A stretch of 64,000 nt of DNA from Myripristis murdjan (GCF_902150065.1 NC_043993.1:12310185-12374184), one strand, 5' to 3'; positions 46,779-60,556 are shown, numbered from the stretch's first letter. Program-made: numbers and translations. Notes: generated by a model not told the origin, from the sequence alone.

Positions 46779-46932
46779 ATGTAACCTTTTAATGTATTTA
46801 TGGGAACAATTTGTGTGAAAATCTGTGGTGAAGATTGAGCCATATGGTTGTACAAATACTGTAAAATTTGCTGTTTTGCACTTAAGTTTCTGAATTTCGT
46901 TGTGCCAGTTGGCATGCTGTTGTAAAAAGCTC

Positions 46933-46938
46933 AATAAA
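46933..46938 (+). promoter_or_regulatory. poly(A) signal AATAAA
   Basis: AATAAA 334 bases after the stop of the coiled-coil gene, the first on this strand. Confidence 0.6.
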
Positions 46939-47109
46939 TGTAACATTTACTGTATAAACTCCTTCAAACATCTGGTTGAGTCAGAGGAGTGTTTAGTTTT
47001 GTTAAGGGTACCAAGAGACACTGTCTCCAAGTTCCAGGCCTTCAAAAGCTCATTTTATCCTCTACCGTCTGCACTGTTAAAGACTCAGAAGAAACGAGAT
47101 CAATTTTCA

Positions 47110-49220
47110 GTTGTGTTTTTCCGTTTTATTGAATATCAGTAGTAGATTTTGTACATTTTCAATAGATACTGTATATCTAAATAATTTACTCATACGCATC
47201 TCGCACACATTTAAAATCTCTATATGCCAGTATCTAGAATGGATGTCATTATTGTGGCAATGTTTTCAATATACTCATATGCATATAGCACAGCAAACTC
47301 ACACCTGAAGACAAAAGAGAAAAGGCATGCTCATTGTAAAATACAGTGCACAATCCTGATCTGATTATTACAGTCTTCAAACACTGTTTCAACGTGATGT
47401 AATAAATTAACTTTTCTATATAATCGATCTTTGACACATTCTTTTCTCACAGCAAGGCAACAGAAACGGATGCAGGACCTGCATACAAATGCCTTTGCTA
47501 ACCCCTTTTCACCCCAACAGTCCATTCATACTGTGCAACAAGTGAAATCTGACCACTGGTCAGTAGCTGAGATGAAGAGGGGGTTGCCTGGCTACTGGAG
47601 CACTCCGAAAGGGACAAGGTGAGGGTGAGTTTCACTCAAACCAAATCTGATTATTTAAAAAGTCTTTGAGACCCGGTTTTCACATAAAATGAAAACAGTA
47701 CAAAACACTGACTGAAGTCAATATTCAGTGCCATGAAGTGAGATACAAAATGCCATGCATGCTAAACCCTTACCAGTTAAGATTCCCTGTGACACAATTC
47801 ACACAGAACTGGCAACCCAGCTGCCAATCTCAATTCTGCGAGTTGTTACTGTAGAATAAACTTTTTTTTTTTTAATCAAGTTTTACGTCGATGAAAAACA
47901 AGCTTTAGACAAGAGAGGCACATACAAATATACAACACCCTGCTTACTCATAAAATGGACACATGGCAGTTTCACTACTTGACTGTACTTCTCCAACTCA
48001 TGAAAGAGACACGATGTTATTAATACTATCACGATAAGATAATGTACATTGTTGCAGCATATATTTGTCGCATATCCATATAGTCTTGCGCTTTAGTTGT
48101 GTACATGAATGAATGTGATACAGATAATAAATCTGAGTAAAAAGTATTTCATCTCAACACTGAGTAGATTGACCAAATACATAGACACAACAGCAATAAC
48201 AGCATGGCTTATTACCAGACAGGAGAGAAGTATAATAATAGTATAACAGAGAATAACTAGAGCATACAGTTGTAACCTGAGATACTCAGGAGACAGCTTG
48301 ACAATACTGCACTTGAGAGTTTTAGCTTGGTTTCTTGTAGATGTTTTTGCTGGCATAAAAAAAAAAATATAGCCAGCTTTTCCAGTGACACTGATTTTTT
48401 TTTAAGAGTAACCAACCTTCAAACCCTAAACAGACATACTGTATATACACTGAGGATATGTGATACAAATTAATTCTAGACCAAAACAGTAAACATATCC
48501 TTATTAACATAAAACAATGCTTGTAAAACAAGTAGTTGTACATGCACAGTCTGCATTACAGCCTTTCTTCAGAGATAGTGATGCTCCTGATACGACACCA
48601 AATGCCCTCATGAAAAAAGGAACAATTTTGGTCTAACAGTTCACTTGTGTCTGCTTGATCTACCTCTGATTCAAGCTTCCCACCTCTATTTACGTTTGTC
48701 CCATTACTGTCAAGGCTTTCATATCTTAAATATCTTGTTGATGATCCACTGCGGCAGTCCCAGATTGTGCTAGCCAAAAGCCAATTTTCTATGATAAAGT
48801 CATAATTCTACTTGATGTTAAGAATGACACTGTGCAAATGAGAGGTTCTTTGGATTAGTAAGTCATCTCCAAAACATTTCCCTTGCGTTAAAATGAAAAT
48901 AAATTCTTACTGTTGTCTACCTACCAAGTTAAAATCAGTCTAGGTAAGAACCAATCTAGTAACACTACTTGTCTGGCACAGAAAAGGAACAAAAAAAAAA
49001 AAAAAGTTCTCAACATCTAGGCTACACACTAGCAGTAAGAGGTCAGATCTGACTGACCTGAAGGGGTGAGTTTGGTCCAGGACTGGCGGATATTAGCATT
49101 GTTAACAGCTCCACCTGGTGTGACTGAGGCCGCTTCATTCTCACCATCAGTTTCAGGGAGGGAACCCTCGGAGAGATGCTGAGCGCAAAAGTTCAGGTGG
49201 GAGGAGGGAACGGGAGGAAG
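47110..49220 (-). other. probable long abhd11 3' UTR
   Basis: On the minus strand the first canonical AATAAA after the abhd11 stop that I noticed reads at 47130-47125 (plus-strand tttatt). The 2.1 kb between is AT-rich, unique and has no competing gene. If used, the 3' ends of abhd11 and the convergent coiled-coil gene are under 200 bp apart. A 63-codon plus-strand frame at 47431-47622 is treated as chance. Confidence 0.35.
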
Positions 49221-52200
49221 CTAGGACTGCAGGAAGGATATGATGGAGCTGATGAAGTCTAAGGGTTTATCTGCATGGATCCAGTGGCTCGCGTCTGGAA
49301 TATACTGGATGTCCGCGTAGGGGAACAACCGCTGGATCTCTGGGTAATCCTCGGAGCTGAGAAATATAGAAAGGGAGGGATGATAAGAGAAGAGACACAG
49401 AGAATAACAAAAGAGAAGGAAGAGGGGCAGTAAAGAGAGAGAACAAGTTCATCATATCTGAAAAATGACAACTCTATTCATTAAGTCACTCAGGGTAAAG
49501 ATTTATCACTTAATAGAAGACATAATAGCAACAGTTTGCTGTATCTGCACCTGATGTAAGCAGAGCTCGCTCCACCCAAGAACAGTGTGGGTCCGTCATA
49601 GGTTGTGTTGAAGCTGGGGAAGCTCATGATGTCCTCGAGGTGCGCTGAGATGGCATCCAAGTTCACCCTCCAAGCGTACTGACCGTTCTGCTCCACCAAG
49701 TTAGTCAGCAGGAACTGACGCACTGAATGCTCCTGTGGGGAAAAAACACAGTATATGATTAGACTTAGAAAAGCTAGTAGTTGCACACTCAGTATCCATT
49801 GTGCTTCTGGTCGGCCTGAAGGGGCCTCCCTCTGTCAGTGATCCTTCCCAACGTTTCTTATATTTTTCCCCATTTTGGCTTCTAGGTTTTTTCTGTGAAT
49901 TTTTTCTACCCTCTGAGTATTTTCAGGGAGTGTTGGTTTTGTTTTCTATGAACTGTAGGCCTCTAAAGCCTTTTGAGACTGTACCAGTGATTTCAGGGCT
50001 TTAAGTAAACTTGAAACAGAAAACAAACTTAATTTTAAGATTCAGTCTCAAACATCATTCCTGGAAACCCGCTGTCAAGAGAGAATAAGTGCTTGACAAC
50101 TGAAAGACTGTCCTGAGTCCAAATTTTAAATCAAACAAGCAACCGCCATCTTTGTTGTCAAGGACTCCAGAACGTAAATGAAGATATTTCAGATTTGTAT
50201 CCACTGAGGGGGAAGGAGTCCTAACCTTGACCAACTGCGCAACTGGTCCTCGGCCATTCGTCTGGCAGTGGAACGTGGGAGGTCACTGGACACTTTCACC
50301 TCCTGCATGGCTTGGATGTAGTAGCGGAAGTTGGTGCGGGTGGTGGTCTGGGCTGGACTGATGTCCACTACCACCAGTCTCTCCACTAAACTGGGCTGAG
50401 GACGGGAGGGGGCAAAGAGGGAGGACAAGTAGGAAGGAAGCAGAGACAGGGATGGATGAATGAAAGGAGGGCATAAAGGAGAAAAGTCAGTGAGAAGCAA
50501 AAGTGATAATGTGGAGTGAGCAAAGTTGGGGGTAATGTGAGGATCATTAGTTGGGAGATGAAATTAAGGTACAGGAATAAAGGTTATGTGCCATCCACTT
50601 ACGGGATCTCATCATAATAAATTCATGTTGACATTTTAGAAATGCTCACCTGCGTCAGGGCAGTTGACATGGCTACTTTCCCTCCCATGCTGTGCCCAAT
50701 CAGGACACACTTGTCAATGTGCAGCTGGGTGAGAAGGTGTTTTAAATCGCTGGTCATTGCCTCATATGTCAGCACAGGGTTGTGCGTGCTGTTGCCATGG
50801 TTACGAGCATCCACAGTCAGCACCTAACTGGACAAAGGACAGTTAGTACACTTGGGATGGGGCAAAAGAGGGAACAGAGGGGGGAGACAAAAACTTTAGG
50901 CAGTTAGTCAAAAAAAGGCACTGGAGATCGCATTACACGCTCACTCATTCTGGTGTGACACATCCATAAATGTTCAGCTGGCTGGTTTGGGTGTAGTTAT
51001 TCAAAATTTACAATCTTTTTTTCTGTGATACAGCTTTCCCTGATACAGCTGATACAGTTTTGGGGGAGTTTTTTCTCGCTTGCTATGAGGATGTCAGGGG
51101 CATGTAGAGCCCTTTGAGAGTGATATTAATCCTTAAATGAGCTTCAACTTCATAGCCTTGCAAAATAAATATTAGCAATAAATACTAACAAATGTGCTTT
51201 TGTCTGTTTAGTCACAGACATTAACTGCAATACTACAACTAATGAGTACAATCAAACTTTGATTTAATGCTGTATGTCAATGCCAACTGCAGGGAGTGGT
51301 GTCAAAGAACTGGCAACAGATTGGATTACTTTCAGTAAAATAACACATCCACTATGTATCAAGCTCCTGACAACCATGTCAGATAAATTAGGATGCACTG
51401 TTGCCGTTCCATCAGTGAACAGGAGCTTTGTCTTCACCACTGCATTACCTTCCGGCCTGTACGTTGCACCAGGGACTTGGCTATTGAATGGAAGTTAGAT
51501 TTGCTGCCAAAAAGGCCATGCAGAAACACCAGCGGAGTGCTCTCTCCTTTCCCATCAAAGACATCATAGCTCAAGTTGACGGGGCTGAAAACAAACAAAC
51601 ACACAATCTCTATTAGCTATTCACTCTTCTAGTTTTACGGTCAATTACACACAATAATTACACAATGACCATAGAATTCTGAAAGTGGATAAATAAAACT
51701 AAATTGTTATATCAAAGTAAAAAAAAAAAAAAATTAGACATAATATTTTCTGACTGAAAAAAGGCGCCGGCTGAAGTCTGGGCATATTGTGCTGACCTTA
51801 ACAGTTAACAAAGCATCTGCATTTCTCTATCCCAAAACAGCAGTGAACTAATACAAACAAAATAAGATCTAATAAAGAAACACAACATGAAAAAGTAGAG
51901 CCAGACAACCAAAATAAAGACAGATCATATTATCACTCATGTAATAGGGGCTGATTTTGTATCTTTCAAATGTTTTTGAAAAATTTCCTAAATGTGAGTA
52001 GTTTGTCCTTTAGTTGAAAATCAGGGATGTGCTACCTTTTCACAATTTTTGAATATACTTCCCAAACAGTGTCAAAAATGTAAACTTATGCTGATGAGCA
52101 CTCTCTATGTTTCCTTATAAATTTCTCTCTTTCTTTCTAGCTCTTGCATTTATTTTCATTTTCTTTTATTCTGCATTTTAGGAATTTCGTGTATGGTGTC

Positions 52201-53141
52201 ATATTTCTTCTTGCATGCATTCTGCAGCCATTTAGTAATCCATGGTTTATCCATATATTCATGTTTCCCTTTGGATTTCCTAACTGGCATTTCTTTCATA
52301 AAGTTCTTGTTGTTGTAGCTCTGAGTGCATTATAGGCTTTGTCTGGATCATCACCATAAACCTCTTCCCTCTCTGGGTTCATTAAGTCCTCCTTAAATGC
52401 ATTGCTGGCTTCCTGTGCTCTTCATTGTGGCAGTTTGCTTGCACTAACAGCCTCAGCTTGGAGTGGGAGATCCCTCTGCACAGTGGCAAACTTTGGAAAG
52501 GGGCACAACCCTCTTGGGACAGCCAGGCGTGGCAGGACTGGCCTGGGAACAGATTACACCCCAGGGCTCCCCTCCCTGCCTCAGCAGACATAAACTGAAC
52601 TTCACCTCTTCGACAGCTCATATAGAAACACGGTGTAATCACAGCACACATCCGTGACAGCACCGTTTAACTGCCATAAATCAGCGACAGATGGAGGAGA
52701 GCCTATTTCCAAAATCCTCTTTATAACTGAGTCAAGCCTTCCCCGTCCTGCAGGAGCTTCCCAGCCCGCCTGGAGGTTGACTTGCTAACCACAGTCCTGA
52801 ATGTCACCCGGCTACACAAAGTTAACGGTTACCATGAACGCCCACTGACAGCGTGCTCACACAAACAGTTAACAGCTTCTGCTGGCAAAGTTTTCGCTAC
52901 TTAAGCGCTGAAATAGCACGCCATCATTTCCACACAACCTTACCGGAATGCCGTTACGCTACATTAGCCAAGCTAAAGCAGAGGGCATTAGTTAGCCGGT
53001 CGGCTAGCTGAGCTACCTGGATGTGCTGGACGCCCGCACCGCCGTAGACGCGGCGCACACATCCTGCTGTCCGCTTACGAAACGACACGACGGCCGGCAG
53101 TTTAGCAGTCCTCTCTGGATTACACGACACAGAGCACTCAT
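49221..53141 (-). CDS. abhd11: alpha/beta hydrolase domain protein 11, mitochondrial (ABHD11)
   Basis: Mitochondrial serine hydrolase; the mammalian protein supports the oxoglutarate dehydrogenase complex. Six exons, in transcript order: 53141-53017, 51584-51449, 50823-50650, 50395-50226, 49732-49551 and 49356-49221, about 307 aa (human 315). Residues 1-41 are Arg/Ser/Cys-rich, like a mitochondrial presequence. The oxyanion motif HGLFG is at 64-68, LTVDARNHGNS follows, the nucleophile elbow GHSMGG has Ser132, and the catalytic His is in SHWIHADKP near the C-terminus, which ends FLQS. Anomaly: exon 4 is 170 bases where the phase-0 junctions on both sides need 171. The frame ...MAEDQLR reaches the donor in the wrong phase for the next exon (EHSVRQFLLTNLVE). 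A missing base near 50235-50236 would explain it; an assembly error or a polymorphism is as likely as a real defect. Everything else looks functional. Confidence 0.93.
49805..50010 (+). repeat. LINE 3'-tail-like sequence
   Basis: Wording such as 'ttccccattttggc', 'ggtttttt', 'gtaggcctctaaagccttttgagactgtacc' matches the 3' region of L2-type fish LINEs (…AAAGCCCTTTGAGAC…). A similar piece lies at 51055-51160 ('gggagttttttctcgcttg', 'tagagccctttgagagtgatatt'). Both are in abhd11 introns, antisense to the gene. Confidence 0.4.
52140..52400 (-). mobile_element. LINE fragment (endonuclease-RT linker) in abhd11 intron 1
   Basis: Read on the minus strand it encodes MDKPWITKWLQNACKKKYDT, which matches the KPWITKGLxNACKKK block lying between the endonuclease and reverse transcriptase domains of fish non-LTR retrotransposons. 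Upstream pieces (GDDPDKAYNA) fit in another frame. It is short and shifted, so a dead remnant in the same orientation as abhd11. Confidence 0.6.
52950..53014. promoter_or_regulatory. TTAGC/GCTAGC cluster in abhd11 intron 1
   Basis: attagccaagctaaagc, attagttagccgg and ggctagctgagc lie within 65 bases directly after the first coding exon, mirroring the placement at nipsnap2 and cct6a. Confidence 0.4.
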
Positions 53142-54214
53142 GGCAGCATACGCTCGACTACCCGGCGTCTGGAAAACAGCATAAGACTTTAAATTTGCAA
53201 CGATAACCGGAGCTAAGTCTGTGGATATGCATTCACCACGTTAGAGTCCGGTAGCAGCAGCTTCTGTACCGTAACCATGTAACAGCTGATGGTGCGTGAT
53301 GACGAGGCCCTCAGACGTATACAGCGCACGTACGCCATTGCTTACGTAGCCGACAGGGGGAGCCAAAGTATCACAATTTTGCCGCTTTGTTTACCACCTT
53401 GCATTCATTGGGTATACATTTCTAGAGTTTTTTCTTTCTTTTTTGCTTGTTCTTGTTTTGTTTCTGCGTTTATCGTTTTTAAACTTTTCATGTTTTCGAT
53501 GTTTTATTTTTCTTAATTTATTTCTATGCCCCTGTAAACCACTTTGAATTGCTTTATGTATGAATGGTGCTATACAAATAAACTTGCCTTGCCAAGAGAA
53601 TGTGTTCACGTTTATATTTTAGGCATGTAGCTCGGTGAGAGTGACACACTGTAACTGAGCAGCATCCTCTGTAGGCTACTTGGCTGCTGATGACCATACA
53701 CTTACACCTGTAGGGATCAAACTTGTGACCTTTTTTGTTATAGGGCGCTCCCCATCAACCACCACAGACACAGTCTATGTAAATCCCCTCAGGAAAGTGT
53801 GTAAAATTCAATTGCCAGCTGTCAAAAGCCAAAAGGCAAGCTTTGGCAGTGAAGACAAGTCTTTTTTCCATCTCCACTTGCAGGAAAATAATTGAAAAGA
53901 AGTTACTCATCGTTGCTGGGATGCTGCTTGATAATTGTTGAACATTATGATTTCACCTTTCAGATCACACTCCATATCCTGGATGAAGTGAATTTTGTCC
54001 ATTTAACTAAACATTTTGTATGTTTCGGGGACTAAAATAAGTACCCTAATGCGATGAGTTTGGTTAATCCAGTGGCCCCCTATGTAGGCTTTGTTTGTAC
54101 TGACCCAGTAGTTGGGGGATTTGTTGGCCTGAAATGTTAGTTCAAATATTTACCAGCAGAGAGAGCAAGCCCAGAGTAACAACACGTCCTTTACAGTAAG
54201 CTCTGGTGTCACTG

Positions 54215-54245
<31 letters not shown>

Positions 54246-57200
54246 CCGTAGGCAAGACAGTCAGTATCATGCAAAATTATCATATTTGCTTGCATAAATG
54301 TCACTCTGGTGAACTTATAACAAAGCTTAACCTTCACTGAAATGCAGTTTGGGCTCTGTCCAGCAGCTAATTTTCAATGACTTATCAGGTCCTTTTTTGG
54401 TTTTTATTTTTTTCCAAAGTATGCATTGGTATCAAAAACATATCACTCAAAATGTTGACAAGACGCTCACTGACTTCAGAGACACATTAAGCCCTTTGGA
54501 GTTTGCCAAGTTATTACAGGGATGTTTATTTATAGGTGTGTATCCTCCGTTACTCACATCTTGCTCACCAGTGTACACATCAGTGCTACATAACTAAGAG
54601 TCTGTTTTCATATTTTGCTCCCTCACCTGGCGCCTTTCTCTCCATAAAGCGCCACAGTTTATGGTCACTATCTGTTTGAGTCCTTCCGTTGAACACAACA
54701 ACATGCAGCCAGACAGAAATCGTCAGTGTGTGGACCTAGAGGCCCGGCCTCTCTGTCTGAGTCTCTGGCCGTTCATTACTATGGGAGTCGTGTCTGCTGG
54801 GATAAAGCGAGTTATGCACTGTCACCATAGAGATGGCATGACACTGAGGCCCCTGGGGAGCCCAGCACTGAGCCAGCCTGAAAGAGAGAGAGACAGAGAA
54901 AGGATGATGTGGGGGATGGGCAACAGACATTTTGTACACTCAAAATATTATCCATATAAAACTAATCTGACCTAGTATTGAGTTGTAATTCCTGTCTTTT
55001 TTTTTAAACCAAGTAAAAAAAAAAATCTGGCATAGGGATGAGATAGTTTCCAATGGAAATCAGATTGAATTTTTAACAACCAAGTCATTTTATTGGAGTG
55101 ACTGTTGTGTCAAGACATTTTCTGTTGTTTCTGGCAAAATTCCTGCAGCAGGAGACTGTAAGTGATCACGTTGGTAACATGGAGTAAGCTCAGTTTAGTG
55201 TTTTTAAGACTGAATATGTGACTAAAGGTATTAAGTTAAAGTTATCCTTCTATTTCACTTTGGTGACAGCAGACTGATCCTGCTGGCTTTGTTCTCCTGT
55301 GTGACGAACCCGAGCGCCCAGACAGTGAGCTCCAGCTCTCCTCCATGCTACAAGCAAAGCAAATAAACTCCTCATCCGTGTCTTTTCAACTCTTACCTAC
55401 TTTTTCAAAATGTATACCCCCACCTACCCACCCAACACACACACTTAGTCCTCTTTTTGCAGGGTCTCATTTGCTTTTTAACCACAAGAGGCACTTGGGA
55501 CAGACAAAACATTTTATTCACTGAAGGAAGTAAATGGGGAAGTTTTTGCTCAGCTTGAGTGCCTCACACAAAATGGAGGATTCAAGCTTTTCAGGGCTCT
55601 TTCTTCTCTTTTTCACTTTTGGAGCAAGATAGCCTCTTCTGCATGAATACATTGACATAAATCTAAATATTGTAGAATCTAGTGTGATTCATCAAGGTAA
55701 AACAGTTGCTGGTGCCGTCCTATTTGACTTGATCAAATAATCTCCCATTAGTGTGGGACTATATTTAGTTTTCAGTGAATTGCCAGTGAAAATGTACTAC
55801 ACCTATATGTCCAGTTCGTCCACAAATCATTAACAAGGTCGTGTAGCTCACACAACCTTTAACACCGTTTTTCCCACTTTGATCCTGTGACTCAAATGTA
55901 CTTGTGCCAGCAATGAGCACTGGGTCATGACCTATAGTTTTAAAGCCACTACATAAGACTGTACAACATGAAGAGTTCGTGTTTTTCCCAAGAAACTCAA
56001 AGAAACATGATGTCAAAGAAGTGTATTGTCACACAAATCCAAACGCCAGTAGCTTTCAGATGAAGATGAGCTGCTTTCATGTATAAGTAGACCTACTGTT
56101 ACTTTGCTGATATTTTATTGCAGTAGAAGGTCTGCTGTAAAAATCTACTGAAGCAAAAGTAAACAGAGGTTCATTTAAAATGTAAAGTGACTGCATTACT
56201 TTTTCAGAACAGTAACTGTGTTAGCTGTGATCTTTTCCATGCAGTTGGTAAAGGAGGGGAGAAAATACCTCAAATTTTCATTTTCATTTTCTTTTAAAGG
56301 TGCATTCTGCAAAGTTGGATGCTGTAGACTCAACTGACAAATGCAGAATAAGCACATCACATGATGATTGAGTCTACATGGTTCTCCTTGTCAGGCCAAA
56401 GTGCTGATATTTTTTTCTGCACTTACGCCACATTTTTTGCCAGTTGACTCTAAATGGTCCACACTTCCACTTATCATCTGTAATTTTTCATGATGCACCT
56501 TTTATTGGAAATTTGGAAATGACAAAAAGTAGAACAAGCAAAAGCAGAAGCAGATTCCTCTTTTTATCTTTGCCGACTGAGCTTTTATTGTGAAAGGCTC
56601 CACAATCTGTCACTGATCATTTGTTCTCTGTAATGGATGTGATTTAAAACATAGTGATGGACAATACTCAAGCAAAAATGCACCTAGGTAAAAATAAAAT
56701 TACTTACTTTTTAAAAATAAAAAATCACAAAAAGCTACTCAGTCACAGTAACGTGAGTAAATGTGATTAGTTCCTTCCCCCTCTGCCTGGTGTGATTTAC
56801 TGATGCCACCCTGCCCTGTATTTATCTGATCAAAGACAACTGGATATTCTACAAATGTGCCTCAATGATTTTTCAGTGCAAGAGACCTGTCACACCGATT
56901 TGAAGCCTCAAAACATTTCTGCTCGGCTGACCGGCCCTGGTCATCATGTTGAATGGCATGGGAGTGGAAATCGTCCCACAAACATTCAAAAACCTGAAAT
57001 CTGAAAAGTTGTTAAAAGGAGCGTTTACATTCAAACCTGTTGCTTTATATCTCTCAGTCATGTGAGTCAGGCTCGCAGGTTCACAGCAGTGTGAGGAGAC
57101 TCCTACTTCTGCTTTTAATTGTGTTTCAGTGTCACTGCTATAAACCTTTGCCCACCCTATATCATTTTCTGTTTGAAAAGCCTTTGGAAAAGTTTAAGAG

Positions 57201-58029
57201 GTCACACATGCAGTTTTATGATAGTGATTCATATATGGGGAAAAAAAGTTCAATATTAACCCTTTGAAAACAGATAAATAAAAGTCAAAGAAAAAAGAAA
57301 AGAAATGTAAAAAACAACAATAACAAGGAAATGACTTGAAATAAAAAAAAAAAAAAAAAAAAAAAAAAACAGTCCTGAGAAAAGCTCTGACCTGAATAAT
57401 GCCCCAAAGAGATTTTTTGTTTTGCTTCAACATTATTGTAAATATGTAATGATGATCATAACAACATAAATATACATATGATTATAATAATTATCAGTAT
57501 ACTTTTTGAACCCCCCTCATTTCTTGCTGAGCTGCTCATTGCCTCTTCCCCAAAAAGCCTTCCAATGTTGCTGAGACATGGAGAGACTATCAACAGATAA
57601 ATCACTCTCTGCAAATAAAACTTGGCTTTCCAGGAAAGTGCAAAGTGTTTCTCAGGCCAAAAACTCTTTCATGGAATATTCCTCAAACAAGCATCCTAAT
57701 ATAAAAGTAGACAAAGGTTAGGCAGAATTTATTGTTCATTCATCTTACAGCATAAAATTGATGTCACAACGTTTCCATCCAATTAGTTGCTATTTTAGTC
57801 TTTCGCAACACCTCCCATCTCTCTGTGTTTACAGATATAAATAGTCTGATGACTCATTAAGTCATAAATCACAGCTCCAGGCTGCCTGATAAGAGAATTA
57901 TCAGGAATGAGCTTTGACAGGAACAAAAATGTTCTCATCTCCAGAAAAAGCAGCCGTTTAAGGATGAAACAGAGCACAACAACACAACCAGCTCGCTTTG
58001 TATCTGTGTGTCGGTCGACCCCAGAGTCA

Positions 58030-58072
<43 letters not shown>

Positions 58073-60514
58073 GTCACAGCATCGAGCTCAGTGGTGCTGA
58101 TCCATGAGTAGCTGTGACTGAAATGGGAAAAGATGAAAAATTTATTAATATCGACAGTTTAGAGTTAATTTATCCACACTTATAAAAGTTAATTAAACAC
58201 AGATGGAAAGTTAAAAACAACAGTACCGATATTCGGGGATGACAAAAACAAACAAACAAACAAACAAACAAACAAACAAACAAACAAACAAACAAACAAG
58301 CAAGCAAGCAAACAAACAAACAAACAAACAAACAAACAAACAAAAACACCTGAATGGGCAAGATAAGCTAAATGAAATAAAATAAACTAAATGACAAAGA
58401 GGGCTTATTTGTCAGGATCACTGATCATCATTATACAACATAATAAATAAACCAAAGTTGTAATAGATGAAATATTCAGTACTTTGTGTGGATTTTGGCT
58501 TAGAGGTGTGCCTGACAGAATCTGAGATGCAACAGGAAGCAGCTGGCAACACTGAATTACAAAGCTCACAAAACACATGCAACAACAGTGTAGCTGTCTG
58601 TGAATTTGCTTAGGAATTAATTCTTTGTGTCTTTTGGTCATCCAGTTAAGATCTTTGCAGCAGTAAAGTATCTCCTCAAACAATTTCATGTCAATTCTCA
58701 TGTCAGCTTCTGCATGCGCTACATATATTTTTTGTCTCATAATAACAATCAAAAGTACACCCTGCTCATTTGTCCCATGTGTTTTTATGATTTAAACACT
58801 TTGAACTGTCTCTGTGTATGAAATGTGCTGTAGAAATAAAGCCGCCTTGCCTTTTCTTGCATATTATGTGTATCTTTTGTCACAGGTTACATCACTGGTC
58901 AAGGTGATCTGCTCATTTATGTCACAACACTGCTGCCTGTATCTTGAGATGATTTAAGATGTGTAATGCAATGTAGTAATACTACATCTAAACCACAAAA
59001 TAGTAGCGACCCAACAGGTGACGCGAGCCAATCTCTGGTGAGTGACACCAGTGTTTCCTGCCATAAAGCTTTTCAAGTGTTTGCATCAGATACATTATCT
59101 GCTCTGCACAAACAATCAATAGAGGTTAAAAAATCGCCGATAACCTGCGGGTAATGTTGTTACCAGTGGTCCTGTCTGTTACCAGTTGGACTTTGCAGTC
59201 CGATCACCAGCTTGTTTGTGAGGAATCTGCTACCTGTCGTGACAGCTTGACATGTTCCTGCTGGAAACAGGCAAAAAGGAAGTTGTTATTCAAAAACAAA
59301 GTGGCTGACCTGCGTGGCTCTTCCGCATATTCTCATGTTCTCTGTTATTTTGTCATTGTTATTATTATTATTTTTTTTTGTCATGTTGTGGTGGTTCTCA
59401 CTTTGCTCCACATAAGAGCAATTTCTCAGTAATCCGTATCACAGTAATAGCAATGCAGTCTTTTTTTTCCACGATGGTGAATAAATTTCTCACTTTTCTG
59501 TAGGTGTTCCAGACTCTGGAGCTGTTATGTGTCAGTTTTTGATCTTTAGCACATTCCAGTATCTTTGGTGTCCCCACTCTCTCCTGGTCTACCTCGCATA
59601 TTTCTATTTGACTTACTGATTTCATAAAGTATCCAGAATGACTTTTCACAGTTTGGGCAGCAGGCCTTAACTTCTTGCTTTCAATTAATAATAATAAGCA
59701 TATGGACATTTACAGCCAGCTACAACATGCCTTGCCCTTGTGGCTGCATTGAATTGTGGTCCATTGAAACTGCTGTACGTGCAGCACTTGGCCAGTGGCT
59801 AAGAAGGCCTCACTGTTTGAACCTGTGAGACTGACAGAAAGTTAGTAAAACCCATCGTCACCCCCCACACTGTCCATTGGGGAATGTTTTAAAGCGATAT
59901 TGCCCTCTCGCCCTGTGGACAGTGAAGAGACTGCAGTTTGCTGCTGCTGACGTCACCACCATGAATTTGCTTACTTGCACCTGCTCATGGCAAAGATGTT
60001 AAATAGACACAGCTGCAGGCTTTACAATGGCAGATGTCCTCCATTATTTTTAACCATCTGCATTGATTTGTAACTCTCAGGACGAGCTCTACAACGCTGT
60101 CTGTCCATATCAATGACTCACTCTTATTTTTGTTATCTGACCTCATTTTCCACACATTATTAGGATCTTTTCAACCAGACTGTTACTTTGTAGTAATTTG
60201 GAGCTCAACGATGGCAAAAAGCCCCTCAGTCACTCTTCAGCTTCTTTGCTCATGCTCACACAGTGGGGACTTTTTGCGTTCTCATGTGTGTCATATCCAG
60301 ACTATTAATTAGTGAGAGAGCAGCATGAAACTTGTTTGCTTATTCAGCCATTTTTAATTCAGGCACCTCCCGAGTGTGGTGGCTGTATTATTACATCTTC
60401 TCTTTAAAAAAAAAAAAAAAAAAAAAACATGTACACAAGTGACACCTATTTGCATCTACACAAACATTGTCATAAGAAACAATTAACTTCCAATAACAAT
60501 TTCTTTTTCTTTCC

Positions 60515-60556
<42 letters not shown>

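Noticed and set aside
47431-47622. 63-codon plus-strand frame after a TTTTCTCACAG acceptor-like site
   Set aside because: No donor or partner exon and no recognised family; it lies in the probable abhd11 3' UTR.
51274-51498. 74-codon plus-strand frame in the abhd11 region
   Set aside because: Overlaps abhd11 exon 2 on the opposite strand and has no independent support.
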